DNA of 64,000 nt, taken from NCBI RefSeq assembly GCF_000612585.1, contig NZ_JFCA01000011.1, positions 1 through 64,000 of the forward strand, in the 5' to 3' direction. Shown here piece by piece: positions 46,196 to 53,926 of the stretch. The stretch's first letter is position 1. Each line of letters begins with the position of its first letter. The notes under the pieces are model-generated. The model worked only from the letters and a program-made list of their open reading frames with translations, ran no database searches and was not told the origin of the DNA. This DNA comes from Pseudomonas sp. CHM02 (GTDB taxonomy: Bacteria; Pseudomonadota; Gammaproteobacteria; Pseudomonadales; Pseudomonadaceae). Both the position numbers and the translations under genes were made by a program.

Positions 46196-46777
46196 ATGCG
46201 TGTGTTTGCCGTATTTCTCGCGGCCTGCCTCATGGCGGGCTGTGCCTCCAAGCCGGATTACTACATCTCCCCGGCGCCGGTCACTATTCCCAAGACGGCT
46301 ACCTACTGGCTCGACAACTTCGATGTTGAGGTCAGGGGTAAAAACGAGCGCTTCTTGCCGGATGACAAAGTCCGCCAGCAACTGGGCGTCGACCTGATCG
46401 ATCGCCTGCTCAAGGCCAAGCGTTACGCCACCAGCAAGGTATCCGCCGACTACATCCTGGATATGGACGTGATCTACGCCCGGCGTATTCAGGACACCCA
46501 GGGCGGTTTGGTCAGCCCGCTTATCGAAGACAACAAGTACCTGGTCGGTGTGGACTTCAACTACAAAGTCACCGTCAGGAAAGGCGATACCGAAGTCCTG
46601 CACTTCGCCCAGGCGCGCGAAGGTTTGATGCCTGCCGGCGCGGTTGGGCATTGGCAGAACCTCAAGACGGTCGGCGGGATTCTAACCCGCAGTGGCAACG
46701 CCAACGTAGAGCCGTTCTACACCGGTCTGTTGAGCCGCTTCATCGTCGATGATTTACGCAACATCCCATCCCGCTAG
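46196..46777 (+). CDS. lipoprotein of unknown function
   Basis: 193 aa with lipobox CLMAGC (after FAVFLAACLMAG). The mature part begins SKPDYYISPAP and has ADYILDMDVIYARRIQDTQG and VDFNYKVTV, a beta-rich fold of the kind found in CsgG-like or DUF799-like lipoproteins. No firm family. The start at 46196 (not 46148) is set by the signal sequence. It lies 38 bases before the CsgG-like gene and may belong to the same unit. Confidence 0.72.
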   Translation: MRVFAVFLAACLMAGCASKPDYYISPAPVTIPKTATYWLDNFDVEVRGKNERFLPDDKVRQQLGVDLIDRLLKAKRYATSKVSADYILDMDVIYARRIQDTQGGLVSPLIEDNKYLVGVDFNYKVTVRKGDTEVLHFAQAREGLMPAGAVGHWQNLKTVGGILTRSGNANVEPFYTGLLSRFIVDDLRNIPSR

Positions 46778-46815
46778 TTCACTTGCTGCAAAAACTTTTA
46801 CCCCAGGAGCACCCT

Positions 46816-47496
46816 GTGAAAACACTGTCAAAAATCCTGCTGTCCGGCTTCACCGCCGCAGCGCTGCTGACCGTGGCCGGTTGTGCCACGGAGAGCAACC
46901 GCGCGATGCCGGTGGAACAAGTCGCCAGCGCCAACGTCGCCTATTCCGGCGTGCGCGTGCCGATTGCCGTGGGCAAGTTCGACAACCGCTCCAGCTACAT
47001 GCGCGGCATCTTCTCCGACGGCGTTGACCGCCTCGGTGGCCAGGCCAAGACCATCCTGATTACCCACCTGCAGCAGACCAACCGCTTCAGCGTGCTGGAC
47101 CGCGACAACATGGGCGAAATCTCCCAGGAAGCCGCGATCAAGGGCACCGTGCAGAAGCTCAAGGGCGCTGACTACGTGGTGACCGGCGATGTGACCGAGT
47201 TCGGCCGCAAGGAAACCGGCGACCGCCAGCTGTTCGGCATTCTTGGCCGTGGCAAGACCCAGGTGGCTTACGCCAAAGTCGCGCTGAACATCGTCAACAT
47301 CAGCACCTCCGAGGTGGTGTATTCCACCCAGGGCGCCGGTGAGTACGCGCTGTCCAACCGTGAAGTGGTCGGCTTCGGCGGCACCGCCAGCTACGACTCC
47401 ACCCTCAATGGCAAGGTCCTGGACCTGGCCATGCGCGAAGCCATCAACCGCCTCGTCGACGGCATCAACGCCGGCGCCTGGAACCCGCGCAACTGA
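46816..47496 (+). CDS. CsgG-family lipoprotein
   Basis: 226 aa with lipobox TVAGC. The CsgG-like core is visible: VPIAVGKFDNRSSYMRG, FSVLDRDNMGEISQE, GADYVVTGDVTEFGRKETG and VVYSTQGAGEYALSNREVVG. CsgG forms an outer-membrane secretion pore for curli, but many short homologues like this one lack the barrel insertions and have other roles. No curli subunit genes (csgA/B/E/F) are in the window. GTG start with AGGAG six bases upstream. It leads the trio with DUF4810 and DUF799 genes. Confidence 0.85.
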   Translation: MKTLSKILLSGFTAAALLTVAGCATESNRAMPVEQVASANVAYSGVRVPIAVGKFDNRSSYMRGIFSDGVDRLGGQAKTILITHLQQTNRFSVLDRDNMGEISQEAAIKGTVQKLKGADYVVTGDVTEFGRKETGDRQLFGILGRGKTQVAYAKVALNIVNISTSEVVYSTQGAGEYALSNREVVGFGGTASYDSTLNGKVLDLAMREAINRLVDGINAGAWNPRN

Positions 47497-47525
47497 TCAG
47501 TAGCACCTCAAGGAGCAGTACAAGG

Positions 47526-47888
47526 ATGAGCAAGGCAGTCAAGTTGGCGCTGATGCTGACAGCAGTTGCGACGGTCGCCGGGTGCCAAACGGCGCCCCAG
47601 CCGCTGTATCAATGGGAAAGCTACCAGCCGCAGGTTTACGAATACTTCAAGGGCGAGCCCAAGGAAGCGCAGGTCGAGGCACTGGAGCGGGATCTGCAGA
47701 AGATCAACGCCAGCGGCCGCAAGGCCCCGCCGGGTTACCACGCCCACCTGGGCATGCTGTACCTGAGCATGGGCAAGGATGACCAGATGGTGCAGGAATT
47801 CCGCACCGAGAAGGCACTGTTCCCCGAGTCTGCCTCGTACATGGACTTTTTGCTGAAAAACGCCAAGACCGGAGTCGCAACCAAATGA
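47526..47888 (+). CDS. DUF4810 lipoprotein
   Basis: 120 aa with lipobox TVAGC. The mature part QPLYQWESYQPQVYEYFKG and APPGYHAHLGMLYLSMGKDD are typical of DUF4810, a helical TPR-like domain. It sits 29 bases after the CsgG-like gene and overlaps the next by four bases. Function unknown; regularly found between CsgG-like and GNA1162-like genes. Confidence 0.87.
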   Translation: MSKAVKLALMLTAVATVAGCQTAPQPLYQWESYQPQVYEYFKGEPKEAQVEALERDLQKINASGRKAPPGYHAHLGMLYLSMGKDDQMVQEFRTEKALFPESASYMDFLLKNAKTGVATK

Positions 47889-48535
47889 GCCTGTTGAAAC
47901 TCACTGGCGCCTTGCTGGCCCTGGCCTTGCTCGGCGGTTGCGCAGCCCCCAAGACCATCGACTACACGGCCTATAAACAGGCGCGGCCCAAGTCGATCCT
48001 GGTGCTACCGCCGATCAATGAATCGCCGGAAGTGCAGGCGTCCTACAGCATGGTCTCGCAAGTGACCTACCCGTTGGCCGAAGCTGGCTACTACGTGTTG
48101 CCGATCGCACTGGTGGACGAAACCTTCCGCCAGAACGGCCTCACCACCGCCAACGATATCCAGGCGGTGGCGCCGGCCAAGCTGCATGACATCTTTGGTG
48201 CGGACGCGGCGCTGTACATCACCGTCACCAATTACGGCACCAAGTACATGCTGATCTCCAGCGACACCTCCGTGACGGCCTCGGCCAAACTGGTGGACCT
48301 GCGCACCGGCACCACCCTGTGGACCGGCTCGGCACATGCTTCCAGCGAGGAAGGCAATAACAACGGTGGCGGGCTCATCGGCATGCTGATCACTGCGGCG
48401 GTCAAGCAGGTGATCAACAGCTCCACCGATGCGGCGCACCCGATTGCGGGTATCACCAGTGCGCGCCTGCTGTCACCGGGGCAACGTGCGGGGATCCTGT
48501 ACGGTCCGCGTAACCCGAAATACGGCACCGACTGA
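47885..48535 (+). CDS. GNA1162/DUF799 lipoprotein
   Basis: 216 aa with lipobox LLGGC. KSILVLPPINESPEVQASYS and YVLPIALVDETFRQNG, then ADAALYITVTNYGTKYML and AKLVDLRTGTTLWTGSA are the hallmarks of the DUF799 family (Neisseria GNA1162). The Neisseria homologue has a TolB-N/FlgT-like fold. It completes the trio and is followed by the tandem-repeat region. Confidence 0.88.
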   Translation: MSLLKLTGALLALALLGGCAAPKTIDYTAYKQARPKSILVLPPINESPEVQASYSMVSQVTYPLAEAGYYVLPIALVDETFRQNGLTTANDIQAVAPAKLHDIFGADAALYITVTNYGTKYMLISSDTSVTASAKLVDLRTGTTLWTGSAHASSEEGNNNGGGLIGMLITAAVKQVINSSTDAAHPIAGITSARLLSPGQRAGILYGPRNPKYGTD

Positions 48536-48540
48536 TCCAC

Positions 48541-48720
48541 CCAAGCCCTACTGTGGGACCAAGCGTGCTCTGGTGAGCAAGGCGTACTGTGGTGAGCAGG
48601 CTTGCCGTGGTGAGCAGGCTTGCTGTGGTGAGCAGGCTTGCCCTGCGCTGGGCTGCGAAGCAGCCCCATGGGTCGGCCGGTGAACCCGTCGGGAGCCAAG
48701 CCCCACTCACCACAGCCAGC
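48541..48720. repeat. REP-like block with an 18-bp tandem repeat
   Basis: Units of GTGGTGAGCAGGCTTGCC run from 48589 to 48642 in three near-identical copies, preceded by a degenerate copy at 48571. Downstream TGGGCTGCGAAGCAGCCCCA and CTCACCACAG (48706-48715) pair back with the array's CTGTGGTGAG. The block fits a fluorescens-type GAGCAGGCTTGC extragenic element with an expanded left arm. No gene lies within 48536-48826. Confidence 0.7.
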
Positions 48721-48826
48721 CCGCTCCAACGCTGATTGAAGTGTTATCCGACTCCGCTTTAACCCGAACATCCCACACCTTGCGTCTGACCTTGTGAACG
48801 GATCATTCATTCACGAGGTTCAGCCC

Positions 48827-50467
48827 ATGTCCCGTCCTCTGCTCTTCCTGCGTCCTGCTGCCCAGGGCTTCGCCGTTACCGTGCTGGTGACGCTGGCCGG
48901 CTGTGGGCTGTCTTCCTCCCATGATGTGGCCGCGCCTGCCGAAGCAGCGCCTGTCGCCGAGCTGCAAAGCGTCCCCGTGCAAGGCGCGCTGGTTAAACGC
49001 ATGCCTGTGCCTGCGCCCATGAGCGCGAAAATGCTGAGACAAGACACGGCGGCAATGGAATACCGCAGCGAATCCCGCGAACAATACGAAAGCCTGCCGG
49101 ACAACCCCGTGCATCGGGTGGCCGAAACGCCTGTCTCTACCTTCAGCGTCGACGTCGACACCGGCAGCTACGCCAACGTCAGGCGTTTCCTCAATCAAGG
49201 CAGCCTGCCGCCCGAAGGCGCTGTGCGACTCGAGGAAATGGTCAACTATTTCCCGTACCACTACGCGCTGCCCACCGATGGCTCGCCCTTTGGCGTGACC
49301 ACCGAGGTAGCCGCCACACCCTGGAACCCGCACACCCAGCTGCTGCGCATTGGCATCAAGGCCTCCGACCGTGCCGTGGCACAGCTGGCGCCGGCCAACC
49401 TGGTGTTCCTGGTGGATGTGTCCGGCTCCATGGACCGTCGCGAAGGTCTGCCGCTGGTCAAAAGCACGCTGAAATTGCTAGTGGATCAACTGCGTGAACA
49501 GGACCGCGTTTCGCTGGTGGTGTATGCCGGAGAATCCCGGGTGGTGCTCAAGCCCACCTCGGGGCGCGACAAGGTGACGATCCGCAACGCCATCGACCAG
49601 CTCACTGCCGGCGGCTCCACGGCGGGCGCATCCGGCATCGAGCTGGCCTACCAGATGGCGCGCGAAGGGTTTATCGACAACGGCATCAACCGCATCCTGC
49701 TGGCCACCGACGGTGACTTCAACGTGGGCATCAGCGACTTCGACAGCCTCAAGCAGATGGCCGCAGAAAAGCGCAAAAGTGGCGTGTCCCTCACCACCCT
49801 GGGCTTCGGTGTGGATAACTACAACGAACACCTGATGGAACAACTGGCCGACGCCGGTGACGGCAACTACGCCTACATCGACAACCTGCGCGAAGCCCGC
49901 AAGGTGCTGGTGGACCAACTCAGTTCCACGCTTGCCGTGGTCGCGCGGGATGTGAAGTTGCAGGTGGAGTTCAACCCGGCGCGGGTCAGTGAATATCGCC
50001 TGCTTGGCTATGAAAACCGCGCCCTGAAGCGTGAGGATTTCAACAACGACAAGGTCGACGCCGGTGAGATCGGCGCAGGGCATACAGTCACGGCGCTGTA
50101 CGAAATTGTGCCCAAGGGCGAGAAGGGCTGGTTGGAGCCTCTGCGCTACGCCGCTGCGCCTGCGACCGCGGACAAATCCGCTGAGCTGGCGATGCTGCGT
50201 GTGCGCTACAAGTCGGCGGCGGGCGGTGACAGCCAACTGATCGAACGTCCCATCAGCAACGAGTCCTCCAAGGCCAGCGACGACCTACGCTTCGCGTCGG
50301 CAGTGGCCGCCTTCGCCCAACAGCTCAAGGGCGATGGCCGCTACACTGGCAACATGAGCCTGCAGGACACCGCCGCACTGGCCCGCTCGGCCCGAGGCGA
50401 TGACCCGTTCGGCCTGCGTAACGAGTTTGTGCAACTGGTGGAATTGGCTCAAAGCCTCAAACACTGA
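48827..50467 (+). CDS. VWA-domain lipoprotein (YfbK-like)
   Basis: 546 aa with lipobox TLAGC. An N-terminal YfbK-type domain (VSTFSVDVDTGSYANVRRFL) precedes a von Willebrand A domain with a complete MIDAS motif, DVSGSMD, and a later ATDGDFNVG; a C-terminal DUF3520-like part has ALYEIVPKG and VAAFAQQLKG. It is probably an outer-membrane-anchored, metal-dependent adhesion-type scaffold. The ATG at 48827 has GAGG eight bases upstream. Followed by an ECF sigma factor pair, possibly its regulator. Confidence 0.88.
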   Translation: MSRPLLFLRPAAQGFAVTVLVTLAGCGLSSSHDVAAPAEAAPVAELQSVPVQGALVKRMPVPAPMSAKMLRQDTAAMEYRSESREQYESLPDNPVHRVAETPVSTFSVDVDTGSYANVRRFLNQGSLPPEGAVRLEEMVNYFPYHYALPTDGSPFGVTTEVAATPWNPHTQLLRIGIKASDRAVAQLAPANLVFLVDVSGSMDRREGLPLVKSTLKLLVDQLREQDRVSLVVYAGESRVVLKPTSGRDKVTIRNAIDQLTAGGSTAGASGIELAYQMAREGFIDNGINRILLATDGDFNVGISDFDSLKQMAAEKRKSGVSLTTLGFGVDNYNEHLMEQLADAGDGNYAYIDNLREARKVLVDQLSSTLAVVARDVKLQVEFNPARVSEYRLLGYENRALKREDFNNDKVDAGEIGAGHTVTALYEIVPKGEKGWLEPLRYAAAPATADKSAELAMLRVRYKSAAGGDSQLIERPISNESSKASDDLRFASAVAAFAQQLKGDGRYTGNMSLQDTAALARSARGDDPFGLRNEFVQLVELAQSLKH

Positions 50468-50490
50468 ATTTGCCGGCAGCGTCGATCCAA

Positions 50491-50578
50491 TGTGGGAGCT
50501 GGCTTGCCTGCGATAGCATCAATGCGGTGTGACTGAAACACCGAAGCGTCTGCATCGCGGGCAAGCCCGGCTCCCACA
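50491..50578. repeat. REP element, inverted pair
   Basis: TGTGGGAGCTGGCTTGCC and GGGCAAGCCCGGCTCCCACA flank about 50 bases. Same family as the elements at 28411 and 61113. It separates the VWA gene from the sigma-factor gene. Confidence 0.82.
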
Positions 50579-50618
50579 GGAATGTGCATTGATCCATCGA
50601 AAGGAGTTCGCCACCTAC

Positions 50619-51191
50619 ATGGCCGTACCCGATGATTCACCCAGCGACGAAGCGCTGCTGGCCCGCTACCGAACCGGCGACAGTGCCGCGTTCGAAGCCT
50701 TGTACGCGCGGCATCGACAGGGCCTGTACCGGTTCCTCGTGTCCCTGAGTAACAAGGCCGAACTGGCCGAGGAAATCTACCAGGAGACCTGGCTCAGCCT
50801 GATCCGCAGCGCCACCCAGCCACAAGGCCGGGCGAGTTTTCGCACCTGGCTGTTCCAGATCGCCCGCAACCGCCTGATCGACTATTGGCGCAAGCACGGC
50901 ATCCATAACCCGTTGCACGACAGCTATGACGAGCAACTGCACGCCCAGGCCGACGACAGCGCCGGCCCCGAGCAGCAACTGAGCCTCAGCCGCGACCAGG
51001 CGCGGCTCGACGCCGCGCTGCAAGACCTGCCCGAAGACCAGCGCGAAGTCTTCCTGCTGCGCCTGCACGGCGACCTCGAAGTGCCGCAAATCGCCGCCCT
51101 CACGGGCGCCCCGCTGGAAACCGTCAAAAGCCGCCTGCGTTACGCCCAGCAGAAACTGCGCCGCCTGCTGGCCGAGGAGATACCCGCATGA
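50619..51191 (+). CDS. ECF sigma factor
   Basis: 190 aa. Region 2 (DSAAFEALYARHRQGLYRFL, EIYQETWLSLI, RTWLFQIARNRLIDYWRKH) and region 4 (DLPEDQREVFLLRLHGDLEV, GAPLETVKSRLRYAQQKL) are complete. The DPxQ-type linker is short, as in group ECF factors. AAGGAG lies about 13 bases before the ATG at 50619. The next gene overlaps its stop by ATGA and is a probable membrane-bound partner. Confidence 0.87.
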   Translation: MAVPDDSPSDEALLARYRTGDSAAFEALYARHRQGLYRFLVSLSNKAELAEEIYQETWLSLIRSATQPQGRASFRTWLFQIARNRLIDYWRKHGIHNPLHDSYDEQLHAQADDSAGPEQQLSLSRDQARLDAALQDLPEDQREVFLLRLHGDLEVPQIAALTGAPLETVKSRLRYAQQKLRRLLAEEIPA

Positions 51192-51781
51192 CCGACTCCC
51201 GACACACCCCGGACCCCGACGACGTGCTGCTCCAGCACATGCGTCAACACAGCACCGGCGAACCGCCCGCGTCCCTCGACGCCTTCATCCTCGCCACCGC
51301 CCGCCGCGAAGCCCCGGCGCCGCAGCCGAGCCTGTGGCAACGCTGGCTGCAAGCCTGCCAACGGCCGCGCTGGCAGATGGCATTCGCCACCGTCGCAGGC
51401 TTGGCGTTGATGATCGGCGTGGTGATGCGCGAGCCCGTGCCGCAACCCGAAATCTCCACCGCGAACTTCTCCGCGCTTCATGAGGAAGCCGCACGTCCCG
51501 CTCCGGCACCCATGTCCGCGCCTGCGCCGGTGGCCCGACTGGCCATGGCACCCAAGGCCGAGCATGCGCAAGTCATGGGCTCGATGGCGGATGAATCGAG
51601 CGCCACGCTCAGCAAGCGCGCGCCGGTGGCGTTGCCGGAGTTGGAGGAGGGGTTGCAGGAGATTGTGAACCTGCGTGCAGGCGGAGAAAGCAAGGCGGCG
51701 GATGAGAAGCTGCTGGCGTTGCACAAGCGGTTTCCTGGCGAGGATTTACCAGCGCTGTTGGAGACGTTGCAGAAACATTAA
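51188..51781 (+). CDS. one-TM protein, putative anti-sigma factor
   Basis: 197 aa. A cytoplasmic N-terminus of about 55 residues, one membrane segment ([18 protein letters not shown], about 62-79) and a Pro/Ala-rich periplasmic part. This is the usual layout of an anti-sigma factor, but the zinc-type HxxxCxxC motif is absent. The position, in ATGA overlap with the sigma gene, is the main support. It ends in a short helix [21 protein letters not shown] strong terminator follows. Confidence 0.65.
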   Translation: MTDSRHTPDPDDVLLQHMRQHSTGEPPASLDAFILATARREAPAPQPSLWQRWLQACQRPRWQMAFATVAGLALMIGVVMREPVPQPEISTANFSALHEEAARPAPAPMSAPAPVARLAMAPKAEHAQVMGSMADESSATLSKRAPVALPELEEGLQEIVNLRAGGESKAADEKLLALHKRFPGEDLPALLETLQKH

Positions 51782-51793
51782 ATCGTCGCCCAC

Positions 51794-51829
51794 AAAAAAG
51801 CCCCAGGTCTTTCGACCTGGGGCTTTTTC
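51794..51829 (+). terminator. terminator of the sigma/anti-sigma operon
   Basis: AAAAAGCCCCAGGT and ACCTGGGGCTTTTT pair with a CTTTCG loop. The stem ends in a T run on both strands, so it can also serve the tRNA on the opposite strand. Confidence 0.88.
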
Positions 51830-51837
51830 ATCATGTT

Positions 51838-51914
51838 TGGTGCACCCGGCGGGATTCGAACCCACGACCCCTGCCTTCGGAGGGCAGTACTCTATCCAGC
51901 TGAGCTACGGATGC
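51838..51914 (-). tRNA. tRNA-Arg (CCG)
   Basis: On the minus strand the acceptor GCATCCG pairs with CGGGTGC; the D-arm TAGCTCAGCTGGAT, the anticodon loop CTCCGAA (anticodon CCG) and the T-arm GGTTCGAATCC are canonical, and CCA is encoded. 77 nt. It reads Arg CGG codons. Confidence 0.95.
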
Positions 51915-52285
51915 TTGTGCGGGCGACATCATACCCATGTCGACCTTGGGCGTCCATGCTGGTCTTTGGCCGTTTATACGTAGGAATTGGCCCCGCGAAG
52001 GCCCTGTGCCGGGGGCCGATGATCGGTGCGCTGGAACCCGGGCCAAACACGCTGATCAGAAAGTTTCGGCAAATGCGCCGTTTTCGTTCTTTTTTTCGAA
52101 CAGACTATTGCCCTGTACCCCCATTGATCCTAGGATTCGTTTGAGATTTCAAACGCTCTGTCTCCCGTGCGCTGTTCACTCACTTCCGCGCGCTGGGGCT
52201 GATTTCCCTGACGGCAGCCCACAAGGCGCCTTTCAACAACTCTAATTCGCTCCGCGTGCGCGCGGTGCTGTTAAGGAAAGCCGAC
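51915..52285 (+). promoter_or_regulatory. gabD upstream region
   Basis: 371 bases without a gene. Two palindromes lie side by side at 52127-52136 (ATCCTAGGAT) and 52138-52155 (CGTTTGA-GATT-TCAAACG), roughly 130 bases before the gabD ATG, and are candidate operators. No clear -35/-10 pair was assigned. AAGGA precedes the ATG. Confidence 0.4.
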
Positions 52286-53728
52286 ATGCAGCTCAAAGAT
52301 ACCCAGTTGTTCCGCCAACAAGCCTTTATCGATGGCGCTTGGGTCGATGCGGACAATGGTCAGACCATCAAGGTCAACAACCCGGCCACGGGTGAGATTC
52401 TCGGCACCGTGCCGAAGATGGGCGCCGCTGAAACCCGCCGCGCCATCGAAGCTGCCGACAAGGCGCTGCCGGCCTGGCGCGCACTGACCGCCAAGGAGCG
52501 CGCCAACAAGCTGCGCCGCTGGTTCGAGCTGCTGATCGAGAACCAGGAAGACCTCGGTCGCCTGATGACCCTCGAGCAAGGCAAGCCGCTGGCCGAAGCC
52601 AAGGGCGAGATTGTCTACGCCGCGTCCTTTATCGAATGGTTCGCCGAAGAAGCCAAGCGCATCTACGGCGACGTGATTCCTGGCCACCAGCCGGACAAAC
52701 GTCTGATCGTGATCAAGCAGCCGATCGGCGTGACCGCCGCGATCACCCCGTGGAACTTCCCGGCCGCGATGATCACCCGTAAAGCCGGCCCGGCCCTGGC
52801 CGCCGGTTGCACCATGGTCATCAAGCCAGCTTCGCAAACACCGTTCTCGGCCCTGGCCCTGGTTGAGCTGGCGCACCGTGCCGGTATCCCGAAAGGCGTG
52901 CTGAGCGTGGTGACCGGCAGCGCTGGCGACATCGGCGGCGAGCTGACCAGCAACCCGATCGTGCGCAAATTGTCCTTCACCGGCTCGACCGAAATCGGTC
53001 GCCAGTTGATGGCCGAATGCGCCAAGGACATCAAGAAAGTCTCCCTGGAACTGGGCGGCAACGCGCCGTTCATCGTGTTCGACGACGCGGACCTGGATAA
53101 GGCCGTCGAAGGCGCGATCATCTCCAAGTACCGCAACAACGGCCAGACCTGCGTCTGCGCCAACCGCCTGTACATCCAGGATTCGGTGTACGACGCGTTC
53201 GCGGAAAAACTCAAAGTGGCCGTGGCCAAGCTCAAGATCGGCAACGGTCTGGAGGAAGGCACCACCACTGGCCCGCTGATCGACGAAAAAGCCGTGGCCA
53301 AGGTCCAGGAGCACATTGCTGATGCGCTGAGCAAAGGCGCCAAGCTGTTGGCCGGTGGCAAGGTGATGGAAGGCAACTTCTTCGAGCCGACCATCCTGGT
53401 GGACGTGCCGAAAGACGCGGCGGTGGCGAAGGAAGAAACCTTCGGCCCATTGGCACCGCTGTTCCGCTTCAAAGACGAAGCCGAAGTGATCGCGATGTCC
53501 AACGACACCGAGTTCGGCCTGGCCTCCTACTTCTATGCCCGTGACCTGGGCCGTGTGTTCCGTGTGGCTGAAGCCCTGGAATACGGTATGGTCGGCGTCA
53601 ACACCGGGTTGATCTCCAACGAAGTGGCGCCGTTCGGCGGCATCAAGGCCTCGGGCCTGGGCCGTGAAGGCTCCAAGTACGGGATCGAGGATTACCTGGA
53701 AATCAAATACCTCTGCCTGGGTATCTAA
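52286..53728 (+). CDS. gabD: NADP-dependent succinate-semialdehyde dehydrogenase
   Basis: 480 aa aldehyde dehydrogenase. ITPWNFPAAMITRKAGPALA (cofactor loop), FTGSTEIGRQL, the catalytic Glu in LELGGNAPFIVFDDADLD and the catalytic Cys in NNGQTCVCANR are all present. It oxidises succinate semialdehyde to succinate, the second step of GABA catabolism. The double Cys (CVC) is typical of GabD. AAGGA lies nine bases before the ATG at 52286. gabT follows on the same strand. Confidence 0.95.
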   Translation: MQLKDTQLFRQQAFIDGAWVDADNGQTIKVNNPATGEILGTVPKMGAAETRRAIEAADKALPAWRALTAKERANKLRRWFELLIENQEDLGRLMTLEQGKPLAEAKGEIVYAASFIEWFAEEAKRIYGDVIPGHQPDKRLIVIKQPIGVTAAITPWNFPAAMITRKAGPALAAGCTMVIKPASQTPFSALALVELAHRAGIPKGVLSVVTGSAGDIGGELTSNPIVRKLSFTGSTEIGRQLMAECAKDIKKVSLELGGNAPFIVFDDADLDKAVEGAIISKYRNNGQTCVCANRLYIQDSVYDAFAEKLKVAVAKLKIGNGLEEGTTTGPLIDEKAVAKVQEHIADALSKGAKLLAGGKVMEGNFFEPTILVDVPKDAAVAKEETFGPLAPLFRFKDEAEVIAMSNDTEFGLASYFYARDLGRVFRVAEALEYGMVGVNTGLISNEVAPFGGIKASGLGREGSKYGIEDYLEIKYLCLGI

Positions 53729-53767
53729 GCGCTGTAAGGGTTAAACCCGGCAAGGCATTGCAGCAAA

Positions 53768-53799
53768 CGCAAAGGGCACGAGAGCGCTGACCCTTTGCG
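53768..53799. terminator. hairpin between gabD and gabT
   Basis: CGCAAAGGG and CCCTTTGCG form a 9-bp stem, 40 bases after gabD, followed by TGTTTC. It may be a terminator or an attenuating structure that sets different levels of the two enzymes. Confidence 0.5.
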
Positions 53800-53926
53800 T
53801 GTTTCACCCCGTAATTCGTAGTGGCCGGGAAAGCTGTGGCAGTCGATCATCGCATGCTGCCGTAGTTGCCTCCCCGCCACGTATTCCTTGGACCACGCCA
53901 CCCGATGAGTGGCGAATGAGGACTTT

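Noticed and set aside
46816..48535. curli secretion locus
   Set aside because: Only a CsgG-like protein is present; no CsgA/B/E/F genes are in the window and the partners are DUF4810 and DUF799.
48571..48642. possible CRISPR array
   Set aside because: The 18-bp units are directly tandem without spacers and no cas genes are present.
48429..48683. 84-codon frame with repeated GEQAC units
   Set aside because: The repeats are a translation of the 18-bp DNA tandem array in a REP-like block, not a protein repeat.
51838..51914. tRNA-Arg as an integrated-element attachment site
   Set aside because: No integrase gene and no repeated tRNA 3' end were seen nearby.
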